A stretch of 64,000 nucleotides of DNA from Pedobacter panaciterrae. Its GTDB lineage: Bacteria > Bacteroidota > Bacteroidia > Sphingobacteriales > Sphingobacteriaceae. Below, piece after piece: positions 17,349-26,415 of this stretch (positions are counted from its first letter, which is position 1; each line of letters starts with the position of its first letter). The stretch spans positions 186,001 to 250,000 of the forward strand of contig NZ_JABMKW010000018.1 of the NCBI RefSeq assembly GCF_013204795.1. Reading direction: 5' to 3'. The notes under the pieces are model-generated. The model worked only from the letters and a program-made list of their open reading frames with translations, was not told where the DNA came from and did not search any database. A program made the position numbers and the translations under genes.

Positions 17349-18728
17349 TTAGAACTGGAAATAGATAAACTGCCCCTCACTAAATACACCAAACAGCATA
17401 ATGATCATAGCGACAAGGGTATAATAACAATATCTGGCCACCAAAGTATTTGGCAGTAATTTATATAAATGGGGCTTGTATTCTGTTATAAATTCGAAAA
17501 ACATCAATGCCATGATGGCCACACAGGCATAATAGAAATGATCTTTAGGGTTGCCGGGATAGAATGGCCCTTCAAATCTGATGATCTTACCCAAGATAGA
17601 AATGGCATCGGTGATATTGGATGCACGGAAGAATACCCAGGTAATACAAATCAAAGAGAAGGTAAATATGGTTTTGAGTGCTGTTTTGATCAGGTTATCT
17701 CTTTTTGATGATTTAGGGATCATGGATTCGATAATCAGCAATACCCCATTCAATGCACCCCATACCACATAGGTCCAGTTGGCACCATGCCATAGCCCGC
17801 TGATTAAAAATACGATTAACAGGTTACGGTATACCAAAACCTTACTTTTGACCTTGCTCCCGCCCAATGGGATATACACATAGTCTTTAAACCAGGTGGA
17901 TAAGGAGATGTGCCACCTACGCCAGAATTGTGAAACAGAGGTAGCCAAATAGGGCCTATTGAAATTCTTCATTAGATCAAAACCCATCACCCGTGCCGCG
18001 CCAATAGCGATATCGGAGTAGGCAGAAAAATCACAATAGATCTGAAAGGCAAAAAAAATGGTAGCACATGCCAGCGACTGGCCCGATTGGGTAGCCGAGT
18101 TGTTATAAATGGTATCTACATAAATCCCAATTCTATCGGCAATAACCAGCTTTTTTAAGAACCCGATCAGCATTTGCTTTAGTCCGGAGCTCACTCTTCC
18201 CAGGCTAAATTCATGCTTTTCATGGAACTGGTGCAGCAGATTCTGTGGCCTTTCAATCGGCCCTGCCACCAATTGGGGGTAAAACATCACAAACAAGGCA
18301 TAGATCCCAAAGTTTCTTTCTGCTTTCTGATTGCCACGGTAAACCTCGATGGTATAACTCATGGCCTGAAAGGTATGAAAGGAAAGCCCTATGGGTAGTA
18401 AAATGGCTAAATAAGGAAATACCGATCCTATGTTGTCATTTATAAAATTATAATACTTAAATACGCACAACACACTGATATTGGCAATAAGGCTAACGAC
18501 CAGGAATACCTTTCTCCTGTGCCCAGAACTATTTTCGATGTAAATTCCTGCAAAATAATCGATGACGATTGTGAAGCCGAGTATCAATATATATATCGGC
18601 ACAAAAGCCATATAAAAATAACAGCTGGATAGCAATAGCAGCATCCAGCGGAATTTATGGGGCAGTACGTAAAATAGGGTGGTTACAGTTATAAAAAAGA
18701 ATATGAACTGGACAGAATTAAATAACAT
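17349..18728 (-). CDS. MBOAT family O-acyltransferase (AlgI-like)
   Basis: This 459-residue polytopic membrane protein is expected to pass acetyl groups from cytoplasmic acetyl-CoA across the membrane. Family hallmarks are visible: YCDFSAYSDIAIGAARVMGF, NFNRPYLATSVSQFWRRWHI, TWFKDYVYIPLGGS, and the invariant catalytic His in SGLWHGANWTYVVWG (near residue 314). Length and helix pattern match AlgI/DltB. It is coupled to the SGNH protein (ten-base gap) and follows a glycosyltransferase. Confidence 0.94.
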   Translation of the reverse strand: MLFNSVQFIFFFITVTTLFYVLPHKFRWMLLLLSSCYFYMAFVPIYILILGFTIVIDYFAGIYIENSSGHRRKVFLVVSLIANISVLCVFKYYNFINDNIGSVFPYLAILLPIGLSFHTFQAMSYTIEVYRGNQKAERNFGIYALFVMFYPQLVAGPIERPQNLLHQFHEKHEFSLGRVSSGLKQMLIGFLKKLVIADRIGIYVDTIYNNSATQSGQSLACATIFFAFQIYCDFSAYSDIAIGAARVMGFDLMKNFNRPYLATSVSQFWRRWHISLSTWFKDYVYIPLGGSKVKSKVLVYRNLLIVFLISGLWHGANWTYVVWGALNGVLLIIESMIPKSSKRDNLIKTALKTIFTFSLICITWVFFRASNITDAISILGKIIRFEGPFYPGNPKDHFYYACVAIMALMFFEFITEYKPHLYKLLPNTLVARYCYYTLVAMIIMLFGVFSEGQFIYFQF

Positions 18729-18739
18729 AGGCTTTTCTG

Positions 18740-19843
18740 CTATTTATTTAAAAACACTTCTACATGCTCGTCGGCTACATTCTCCCAATTAAAAACACTT
18801 AATGCACGCTCCTGAGCTCTTTTAGCTAATGTCAGCATTTCGGAATAATTATCTTCGCAATAATTGATTTGTTCCGTTAAAGACAGGATATTTCCTTTTT
18901 TAAACATCTTTACGGTATCTTGTACAGCATATTCATTCTCTTCAATATCGCTTACAATCATAGGGACGTTTAATCCCATTACGCTAAGTACAACGGGCGA
19001 TAAGCCCTCTACATCTGAAGGCTGGATATAGCAATAGGCATTTCTGATGAGTGTATTTACTTCATCGCCATATACAAATCCGGGGAACAATACCCTTTCA
19101 TTTCCCATATCCATGATTTGCTGTTCATAAGGAGAAGGGTTTGGAGATCCACCGATGAGGACCAGTTTTTTGTTGGAATTGGAATTTTTGAATGCTGGAA
19201 TTAAATAATGCAGGCCTTTGTCAGGAATAAACCGACCTATGAAAAGATAATACTCTTGTTTTTCGAGGTTATTCTTTGTCAATATTTCAGGCACATCTAT
19301 CCATGGCGCCACTTCGCTCCCAAAGGGGATGAAAGTGTATTCCTTTTTAAACCGCTCTTCAAATAGTTTTTTGGCAATCACATTGTCGAAGATCACCTCA
19401 TTAGGCAGATGAGCGGTTAAGTATGCCGAAAGCTTAAGGTACAGCTTGCCATACCATGGCCATTTGTCGCGCTTCCAGTCTACCCCATCCTGACTGACAA
19501 ATACCTTTTTCCCAAAAATACGTAATGGCAATGCCCAGATACTGTTCCCCCCGTTTTGGATGTGGACGATATCTGCAGTATTGTTTACAATAATATCCCA
19601 GGTACATTTAAAGGAATGCAGTAAAGTATCAAAACCTGTTCTTGCAGTTGTTTTGAAGGTTTTTATTTTTACGCCCTCGTATTCTTTAACATCTACAAAA
19701 ACATCAGGGTATTGTCTGTTATAAGCTACAACGCTGTGTCCACGCTTAACAAGCCTTGGAAACAGCTCCATTGCAAATTTATCTGCACCAGCCGCTCCTT
19801 TTGCGGGAGGCATCGACCTGAAGCCAAAAGCCGCAATACGCAT
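18740..19843 (-). CDS. Glycosyltransferase family 4
   Basis: This GT-B enzyme has 367 residues. The N-terminus is FGFRSMPPAKGAAGADKFAMEL, the Gly-rich acceptor-side loop seen in WcaL/RfaG-like and DUF1972-containing rhamnosyltransferases. The C-terminal domain shows FIGRFIPDKGLHYL and a donor loop QPSDVEGLSPVVLSVMGL, where Glu takes the usual E-x7-E position but the second Glu is replaced by Ser/Val-type residues. It sits 2 bases after the RmlD-like gene stop, so the two are co-transcribed. Confidence 0.88.
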   Translation of the reverse strand: MRIAAFGFRSMPPAKGAAGADKFAMELFPRLVKRGHSVVAYNRQYPDVFVDVKEYEGVKIKTFKTTARTGFDTLLHSFKCTWDIIVNNTADIVHIQNGGNSIWALPLRIFGKKVFVSQDGVDWKRDKWPWYGKLYLKLSAYLTAHLPNEVIFDNVIAKKLFEERFKKEYTFIPFGSEVAPWIDVPEILTKNNLEKQEYYLFIGRFIPDKGLHYLIPAFKNSNSNKKLVLIGGSPNPSPYEQQIMDMGNERVLFPGFVYGDEVNTLIRNAYCYIQPSDVEGLSPVVLSVMGLNVPMIVSDIEENEYAVQDTVKMFKKGNILSLTEQINYCEDNYSEMLTLAKRAQERALSVFNWENVADEHVEVFLNK

Positions 19844-19845
19844 AA

Positions 19846-20784
19846 TTAAAGACTGATGGTTTCTTTTGTAGCAGGAAGGTTCTCTTCCAGAAATTCAGCG
19901 TAATAGTTATCGATATACTCTCTTAAAGCAACCTTCCAATCACGCATGATGTTCAAATCCCTTAAAGTGAGTTTTTTATTGATCAAGCGCTCTGAGGTAG
20001 GTCTCGGCGCAAAATAAGTGTCTTTAAAGTAATCTGACGAGACTTCTTTAAAGGTTACTTCTTCTGATAAACCCAGAATATTTACCAGCTCCTCAGCAAC
20101 TTCACGTCTGCTGGTCTCACCGTTACACACTAAATTATATAGGCCCCAATATTCTTTTTCAAATAACAGCTTTACATTTTTTGCAAAATCAACTGTGAAT
20201 GTTGGTGTTCCATCTTTATCATTTACCACATGAAGTTCTCTGGTACCTTTAACCAGCTGCTTGATGAGTTTATTGATGAACTTTTTATCTTTCTTTGGAC
20301 CGCCGCCCATCATCCAGCCTGCACGGCAAATGATGTAACGTTTGGCATTTTCCCTTACATAACGCTCGCCCATGTATTTTGAGCGGGCATAATGACCAAG
20401 TGGATTTGGTTCGTCCCAATCATCATAGAATTCTTTCTTTCCATCAAAAATACCTGCGGTACTGATGTACAACAAAGGGATATTCAGTTGATTTGCTATA
20501 TACACTGCATTTTCTACCGAAGTAGTGTTGGTCAGATAGGTATCGTCCTGATTCAGTTCACAATACTCCAGATCGGTATAGGCACCAAGGTGAAAAAGAT
20601 AGTCGGGGTTAAAGTCGGTTACGTCCTTTTTATATTGTTCGAATTCACGGAAATCAAGAAAACTAAGCCAATTTTCATTGACGTCCTTATCAGTACATTT
20701 AAGTTCGTATTCTTCTTTAAAAACAGAGTGAAAGGCTTCACCAAGCATTCCGCCAGCACCGGCAATATAAATTTTCTTCTTCAT
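19846..20784 (-). CDS. RmlD-like sugar-nucleotide reductase (SDR)
   Basis: This protein of the RmlD_sub_bind family starts at MKKKIYIAGAGGMLGEAF, with the NAD(P)-binding GAGGMLG at about 8-14. ATGs at 20802 and 20835 would add 6 or 17 residues unlike the family N-terminus, so 20784 is preferred. YISTAGIFDGK corresponds to the SDR Ser/Thr region and HYARSKYMGE supplies Tyr-x-x-x-Lys. It could be the missing dTDP-4-dehydrorhamnose reductase for the rmlABC set at 0.5-3.1 kb. RmlD-family homologues also act on other sugars, so this is an inference. Confidence 0.8.
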   Translation of the reverse strand: MKKKIYIAGAGGMLGEAFHSVFKEEYELKCTDKDVNENWLSFLDFREFEQYKKDVTDFNPDYLFHLGAYTDLEYCELNQDDTYLTNTTSVENAVYIANQLNIPLLYISTAGIFDGKKEFYDDWDEPNPLGHYARSKYMGERYVRENAKRYIICRAGWMMGGGPKKDKKFINKLIKQLVKGTRELHVVNDKDGTPTFTVDFAKNVKLLFEKEYWGLYNLVCNGETSRREVAEELVNILGLSEEVTFKEVSSDYFKDTYFAPRPTSERLINKKLTLRDLNIMRDWKVALREYIDNYYAEFLEENLPATKETISL

Positions 20785-20861
20785 TAGAGACTTTAACGCC
20801 ATATTTTTCAATCTTTTAAAAGAGTTGTATGGCAAGATATTAAATGGTTTGATGTTGACGC

Positions 20862-20892
20862 CAAAATTAACTTTTTTTTATTACCAGTACAA
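20862..20892 (-). promoter_or_regulatory. Candidate promoter for the RmlD-like operon
   Basis: The minus strand shows TTG at 20892-20890, a 20-base spacer, and TAATTTTG at 20869-20862. This matches the Bacteroidota -33 TTG / -7 TAnnTTTG arrangement. The start codon at 20784 lies about 75 bases downstream. It would drive the RmlD-like, GT4, MBOAT and SGNH genes. Confidence 0.5.
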
Positions 20893-20979
20893 CCTTTTTT
20901 AATTCTGTCCAAATTTAACTTGCCTGGCAGAGCAGCACTTTGCATTAAAAAAACTGAAAAATGACCAAAAATGAGTTCA

Positions 20980-21014
20980 TTTTGGTAAAATTTCATTTAA
21001 TACAAGCATCTTTG
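20980..21014 (+). promoter_or_regulatory. Candidate promoter for the GT4-wzi-export operon
   Basis: TTTTG at 20980-20984 is followed after 22 bases by CATCTTTG (21007-21014), a seven-of-eight match to TAnnTTTG. The GT4 start at 21093 is about 78 bases downstream. It is back-to-back with the minus-strand promoter at 20862-20892. Confidence 0.35.
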
Positions 21015-21092
21015 AGCGCAAATTACGTTTAACAACGTATGGTGTATAAAAATTATGCCAGTTTATTATAAGTGTTAATTTAGAAGAAACAA

Positions 21093-22328
21093 ATGAATAT
21101 TCTTGTTGCAAACTGGACCTGGTATCCGAGTGGTGGAGATTGGACCTATGTTGAAAACGTCACCAAGCTTTATCGGGAAAAAGGACACCAGGTAATCCCC
21201 TTTTCTATGAAGGATCCAAGAAACTTTCCTTCTGACTATACTGAATATTTTATTGAACACATAGATTATAAAAAAGTAAACAAAAAGAGCCTGAGTGATG
21301 GACTTAAGGTAGTAAAGAAAAGCATTTTCTCAACTGAAGCGCAGCAGCAGCTGGAAAAGTTACTGGATACGATTAAGATCGATTTCGCACACATCAATGT
21401 GATCCATCACTACATCACTCCTGCTATTTTAAAAACACTAAAAGACCGGGGAATCCCCATCATCTGGACCCTTCATGAATATACACCGATTTGTCCTGAA
21501 AGTACCTTTATCAGTCACGGAAAGATCTGCGAAAAATGCTTTGGCGGTGCCTTTCACCATTGTGTAACCAATAAGTGTAAAAAAGGCTCTTATCCGGCAA
21601 GTGTAGTGGCGGCACTTGAGAACTATGTTCATAAATACCTGAATTACTATGCTTATGTAGATCACTATGTGTGCCCCTCTGTTTTTCTGTATGAGAAATT
21701 CAAATCCTTTAATTTCTTTGAAGAGAAGCTGGTGCAGCTTTACCATGGTTATGACTACGAAGAGATTGAAGCCGCAAAAGCACAGATTGATGCAGCCTCA
21801 AATGAACGCTATATTGTGTTCGTAGGCCGACTGGAAAAGATAAAAGGAGCACATACGGTATTGGCGGCCATGAAAGATCATCCGGAGATCAGGTTAAAGG
21901 TTATTGGAACAGGGACACAGCAAGCTGAGCTTATGGACTTTGCAGCTAAAAATAACCTGAACAACGTAGAATTTATGGGTAAAAAAAGCAAAAAAGAAAC
22001 CCTGGAGCTGATTGGAAGCGCCGACTTTTTGATCTGCCCTTCTGAATGGTATGAAGTGCTTGGCTTTACCGTTGTGGAAGCCATGGCCATGGGCAAACCT
22101 GTAATTGGCTCGAAAATTGGTGCGATCCCTGAAATGGTGATTGATGGGCATACCGGATTCTTATTTGAACCGGGTAATTATTCGCAACTTTCTGAAAAGA
22201 TAAATGAGCTTTACAACAATAAGAACCTGTTATTGCAAATGGGAGCAAATGCAGAAAAACATATTCGCGGTCTTATCAACACCGAAAAACATTTTACAGG
22301 ATTACAAACGCTTATCCCTTCTCTATAA
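21093..22328 (+). CDS. Glycosyltransferase family 4
   Basis: This GT-B transferase has 411 residues. The N-terminus NWTWYPSGGDWTYVENV is the acceptor-domain glycine loop. A Cys-rich insert (IWTLHEYTPICPES, CEKCFGGAFHHC, CKKGSY; about 127-170) is typical of a subset of GT4 enzymes in capsule loci and may bind metal. The donor domain has FVGRLEKIKGAHTVL and PSEWYEVLGFTVVEAMAMGKPVI. It begins a plus-strand run leading into wzi and the export genes. Confidence 0.9.
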   Translation: MNILVANWTWYPSGGDWTYVENVTKLYREKGHQVIPFSMKDPRNFPSDYTEYFIEHIDYKKVNKKSLSDGLKVVKKSIFSTEAQQQLEKLLDTIKIDFAHINVIHHYITPAILKTLKDRGIPIIWTLHEYTPICPESTFISHGKICEKCFGGAFHHCVTNKCKKGSYPASVVAALENYVHKYLNYYAYVDHYVCPSVFLYEKFKSFNFFEEKLVQLYHGYDYEEIEAAKAQIDAASNERYIVFVGRLEKIKGAHTVLAAMKDHPEIRLKVIGTGTQQAELMDFAAKNNLNNVEFMGKKSKKETLELIGSADFLICPSEWYEVLGFTVVEAMAMGKPVIGSKIGAIPEMVIDGHTGFLFEPGNYSQLSEKINELYNNKNLLLQMGANAEKHIRGLINTEKHFTGLQTLIPSL

Positions 22329-22370
22329 TCATATTTACAATTATATCTTTCATAAAACTATCATCTAAAA

Positions 22371-24038
22371 ATGAATAGCTTACATCTCAAGAAAACCATA
22401 GCCCTCTTTTCTGTCCTTATTATTGGATTTTCCTTTATCGCTTTGAAGACTAATGCTCAGGTTGTATACGAAAACCCAACAAACCCTGTTTATAAATACC
22501 TCTCGCGCCAGGCCCAAAAAGGAAATATCGAGTTTAATGACCTGATCCAACCGGTGAGCAGGAAACAAATTGCTTCATTATTGACCAGTTTACAGGATTT
22601 ATCGGCTAAACTGACTACAACCGAGCAAAAAGAACTTGCTTTTTATTTACAGGAGTTCAGTGAATTTAGCACCAACTTAAAAGACACTACTACTTTTTTC
22701 AAGAAAGATCAAGCAGGTAGATGGAGATTTCTATCCGTTACCAAAGACGATTTTCTATTAAGAGGAGACCCGGCCCTGACTTTTGAAACCTTTCAGGGAA
22801 AAAACAAAAGCATTGCCCGTGTGGGAACCGGGTTAACCTTTTGGGGTCATGCGGGAAAGCACATCAGCTTTCAGTTTTATTTTCAGGACATTACCGACCG
22901 CGGGAAAGGAATTGACAGCACCCGAATATTTACTCCTGAAACCGGGATCATCAGAACGGCTAACATAAACCCAAATGCAAAGACTGTAAATTACAGCGAT
23001 TTCAGGGGAAACATTACTTACGCCTGGGAAAATGGGGCGATCAGCTTTGGGAAAGACCAAATGCTGTGGGGCTACGGACAAGGTGGACGATTGGTCTTAT
23101 CTGACAAATCACCTGCTTACCCGAACATCAGAATTGATTATCAACCACTTAAATGGCTTCGGTTTAATTACATCCATGCCTGGTTAAATTCGGCATTGGT
23201 TGATTCGGCAAGATCTTATGATAAGGGTAATCCGCTTTTTGGCAATAACAGGGAAATTTACATCCCTAAATTCTTGGCTTCACATACCCTAAGTTTTATC
23301 CCGGTTAAAGGCTTAGACCTTAGTGTGGGTGAATCGGTAGTTTATAGTGATAATCTGGATGTAGGATACTTGATCCCGGTAATGTTCTTTAAAGCATATG
23401 ATCAATATCAAAGTCGCTACAAGCTTTCGACCGGAGCAAACAGCCAGTTCTTCTTTTCTGTAAGTTCTAGAAATCATTTACCCAAAACACATTTATACGG
23501 ATCCCTTTTTATTGATGAGATCAGAACAGGGGCAATTTTTAACGCCTCAAAAAGCAGAAATCAGATTGGCTACAGTGTTGGGGCCTCCGTTACAGATGTA
23601 TTAGTACCGTATTTAACATTGGGAGGAGAATACAGTCGCATAAACCCTTATGCCTACAACAACCTGATCCCGGCACAAACCTACACCAACCAGAGTTATT
23701 TAATGGGTGACTGGATTGGACAAAATGCCGACAGGGTTACTGCATGGGTTAATTACACCCCTATCCCCCGTATGGTTGCCAGTTTCCAGTTCACAGCCAT
23801 TAGAAAAGGCCAGGAAGGAAACCTTTATGATCAATACTTTGCTGAACCACAGCCAAAGTTCTTAAGTGAGGGGCCGGTAGAAACTCAAAAACAATATTTA
23901 CTTGAGGTAAATTACCAACTGCTGAATAAATTATATGTTAAAACTTCTTTCATGCACCAGGATGGAGTAATAAGACCTGCTCTGCAAACATCCGCTGTTC
24001 CAAACGAGTTTAAGTTCGGCGTATCTTATGGCTTTTAA
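22371..24038 (+). CDS. wzi: Capsule assembly Wzi family outer-membrane protein
   Basis: This 555-residue protein has a Sec signal peptide (about 1-29, ending TNAQ) and a long series of amphipathic beta strands ending in GVSYGF, an outer-membrane barrel C-terminus with terminal Phe. Internal motifs AWENGAISFGKDQMLWGYGQGGRLVLSDKSP and RFNYIHAW match the Wzi family, which anchors capsule at the cell surface. It precedes the SLBB export gene by 39 bases. Two more Wzi paralogues lie at 27461 and 29180 on the other strand. Confidence 0.88.
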   Translation: MNSLHLKKTIALFSVLIIGFSFIALKTNAQVVYENPTNPVYKYLSRQAQKGNIEFNDLIQPVSRKQIASLLTSLQDLSAKLTTTEQKELAFYLQEFSEFSTNLKDTTTFFKKDQAGRWRFLSVTKDDFLLRGDPALTFETFQGKNKSIARVGTGLTFWGHAGKHISFQFYFQDITDRGKGIDSTRIFTPETGIIRTANINPNAKTVNYSDFRGNITYAWENGAISFGKDQMLWGYGQGGRLVLSDKSPAYPNIRIDYQPLKWLRFNYIHAWLNSALVDSARSYDKGNPLFGNNREIYIPKFLASHTLSFIPVKGLDLSVGESVVYSDNLDVGYLIPVMFFKAYDQYQSRYKLSTGANSQFFFSVSSRNHLPKTHLYGSLFIDEIRTGAIFNASKSRNQIGYSVGASVTDVLVPYLTLGGEYSRINPYAYNNLIPAQTYTNQSYLMGDWIGQNADRVTAWVNYTPIPRMVASFQFTAIRKGQEGNLYDQYFAEPQPKFLSEGPVETQKQYLLEVNYQLLNKLYVKTSFMHQDGVIRPALQTSAVPNEFKFGVSYGF

Positions 24039-24077
24039 CCCTGAATACTTATATTTGTCATTTATCATAATATCTAC

Positions 24078-26414
24078 ATGAACAATAAATTACCCTTTTA
24101 TATTCTTTTCATTTTCTTCCTGGCTACTTCTTTCCGAAGTAACGCACAGTCTATATCCATGAGTGATATTCAGAATGTAAAAGTAAGCCAGTTGTCGGAT
24201 GAGCAAATTGGACAAGCCTGGAAAAAGTTACAGGAAACAGGGGTTCCGGAAAGCGAAGCCTATAAGCTGATGATCCAAAAGGGAATGCCTGCCACAGAAG
24301 TTGAAGAGTTTAAGAATAGGGTGACCTTACTTGGTTTGAACAAGAAAGGAGTAAAAGTGAGTTCATCTCCTCAAAAAGAAAATATAGATTTTACAAGAGA
24401 CACGGACCAAACGGTGATAAAACCTTATGTAGCTCCGAAACCGGCACCTGTGCCCGAAGCGCCGCTAAATGTTTATGGAATGGAGTTCTTTAACCAGACC
24501 ACCATAAAATTTGAGCCGAATTTCAGTATGGCTACTCCTAAGAGCTATGTATTGGGACCAGGTGATGAGCTGATTGTGCTGGTTACGGGATTAAACGAAA
24601 GCAGTGTACGTACCAGAATCACTCCCGAGGGAAATGTACAGATTCCATATGCCGGCATTGTTTACCTGAATGGGTTTACGATAGAACAGGCAACAAGCCT
24701 GATCCGTAATAAAATGACTAAGGTATATCCTGCATTGCGCAATGGACAAACGCAGCTGGCCGTAAACCTGGGCAGTACCCGCAGCATTAAGGTTACGCTG
24801 GTTGGAGAGGTAAAAACCCCGGGTTCTTACACTTTATCGTCTTTATCGACCCTGTTTAATGCGCTATACAATTCAGGCGGTCCAAATAACAATGGTTCCT
24901 TAAGAAATATTGAATTACTAAGAAATAATAAAGTTTATAAAACAGTCGACTTTTACAGCTTTTTGCAAAACGGCTTAATGGACGGAAACATCAGGTTGGA
25001 AGATCAGGATGTGATCCGTATCCCGGTTTACAAAAAGAGAGTTGGGATTAAAGGTGAAGTTAAAAGACCCGCCATTTATGAGCTTAAAGAAAATGAACAA
25101 CTGGAGGACCTGATTAAATATGCAGGTGGATTTACAGATGTGGCTTATCGTGGTATCGCTAAGGTAGATCAGGTAAATGAACTGCAAAGAGAGGTAAAAG
25201 ATGTGCCTTCTTCTTTGTACAAGAATTTTACGCCTAACAATGGTGACCTGGTACAAATTGGCGCGATTACCGAAAGGTATACCAATAGAGTTGTTCTGGA
25301 AGGCGCGGTATACAGACCGGGCACTTATGAGCTTACAGCAGGGTTAAGCCTTTCTGAGCTGCTAAAAACAGCCCAGGGATTAAAGCCCGAGGCTTATATG
25401 GAGCGTGGATACATCAAAAGAACATTGACCAACCTGGAGAAAGAGCTGATCTCTTTTAATCCCGCAGATGTGGTGAATGGAAAAAATGATATTCCATTGA
25501 TGAGAGAAGATTCTATTATCGTTCAGGACAGGGCTGTTTTTACTTCCGCTCAGAATGTAACCGTTGCGGGCTTTGTTAAGCTTCCTGCCGCATTTACCTA
25601 TAGAAAAGGCATGAAACTGGCAGATGTAATTGCGATGGCGGGCGGTTTTCAGGATGAAGCTGCTGAGCATCATGTAGAGATCTCGAGAATCATTAAAAAC
25701 AGTTCAGATAGCGTTGCCAATCAATTGGTGAAGACCTTTACCATAAATATGAATCAAACCTCAGGTGAAGCGCAAGAACTGGAGCTGGAGCCGATGGATT
25801 ATATATATGTTCCAAGACTGGTAAACTATCGCGCATTGGGCAACATCAGTGTGAAGGGTGAGGTGTTGTTTCCTGGTGATTACGCCGTGCAAAGAAGGGA
25901 TGAAACTGCATTGGATCTTCTACAAAGAGCCGGTGGGTTGAGTCCTTATGGCGCTTTAGAGAATGCCCAGGTGTTTAGAAAAGGGGTACGTGTGAACCTG
26001 GACCTGACCAATAAAAGCCAGGATCCAAAAGTAAAGACCAGTATGATCCTTTTACCGGGCGACAGTATCTATATCCCTCGTCAGATCTCTTTTGTAGAAG
26101 TTGCAGGGGCAGTAAATAACCCTCAGTTTGTAGATTATAATGGCCGGAGCTTTAAGTATTATATCAATGCGGCTGCCGGAACAAAAGAAAATGCACGATT
26201 GAAAGGTGCATATGTAAAGTATCCTGACGGATTAAACAAACCTGTAAGGCGTTTCTTGTTTTTCCGTAATTACCCATCTGTGAAGCCGGGAAGTAAGATT
26301 ATAGTACCGGAAAAAGATCCAAATAACAGGTTTAAGCTTGGCTTTGCTGAAATCACCGGGATTACATCTGCGCTGACCGCATTGATCAGTTTAATCGCTA
26401 TTTTAAACAAATAA
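24078..26414 (+). CDS. SLBB-domain polysaccharide export protein (Wza-like, large)
   Basis: This 778-residue outer-membrane/periplasmic export protein has a signal peptide (about 1-24), an N-terminal helical segment with EAYKLMIQKGMP, and a Poly_export domain near 150-230 (PKSYVLGPGDELIVLVTG). At least five SLBB repeats follow (VTLVGEVKTPGSYTL; VGIKGEVKRPAIYEL; VVLEGAVYRPGTYEL; VTVAGFVKLPAAF; ISVKGEVLFPGDYAV). A C-terminal hydrophobic helix (TALISLIAILNK) closes it. The multi-SLBB form is characteristic of Bacteroidota. The Wzz partner starts one base after its stop. Confidence 0.94.
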   Translation: MNNKLPFYILFIFFLATSFRSNAQSISMSDIQNVKVSQLSDEQIGQAWKKLQETGVPESEAYKLMIQKGMPATEVEEFKNRVTLLGLNKKGVKVSSSPQKENIDFTRDTDQTVIKPYVAPKPAPVPEAPLNVYGMEFFNQTTIKFEPNFSMATPKSYVLGPGDELIVLVTGLNESSVRTRITPEGNVQIPYAGIVYLNGFTIEQATSLIRNKMTKVYPALRNGQTQLAVNLGSTRSIKVTLVGEVKTPGSYTLSSLSTLFNALYNSGGPNNNGSLRNIELLRNNKVYKTVDFYSFLQNGLMDGNIRLEDQDVIRIPVYKKRVGIKGEVKRPAIYELKENEQLEDLIKYAGGFTDVAYRGIAKVDQVNELQREVKDVPSSLYKNFTPNNGDLVQIGAITERYTNRVVLEGAVYRPGTYELTAGLSLSELLKTAQGLKPEAYMERGYIKRTLTNLEKELISFNPADVVNGKNDIPLMREDSIIVQDRAVFTSAQNVTVAGFVKLPAAFTYRKGMKLADVIAMAGGFQDEAAEHHVEISRIIKNSSDSVANQLVKTFTINMNQTSGEAQELELEPMDYIYVPRLVNYRALGNISVKGEVLFPGDYAVQRRDETALDLLQRAGGLSPYGALENAQVFRKGVRVNLDLTNKSQDPKVKTSMILLPGDSIYIPRQISFVEVAGAVNNPQFVDYNGRSFKYYINAAAGTKENARLKGAYVKYPDGLNKPVRRFLFFRNYPSVKPGSKIIVPEKDPNNRFKLGFAEITGITSALTALISLIAILNK

Positions 26415-26415
26415 T

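Noticed and set aside
20392..20787. Plus-strand frame of 131 codons over the RmlD-like gene
   Set aside because: It is antisense to a clear SDR gene with intact motifs, and its translation is low-complexity and hydrophobic without a family pattern.
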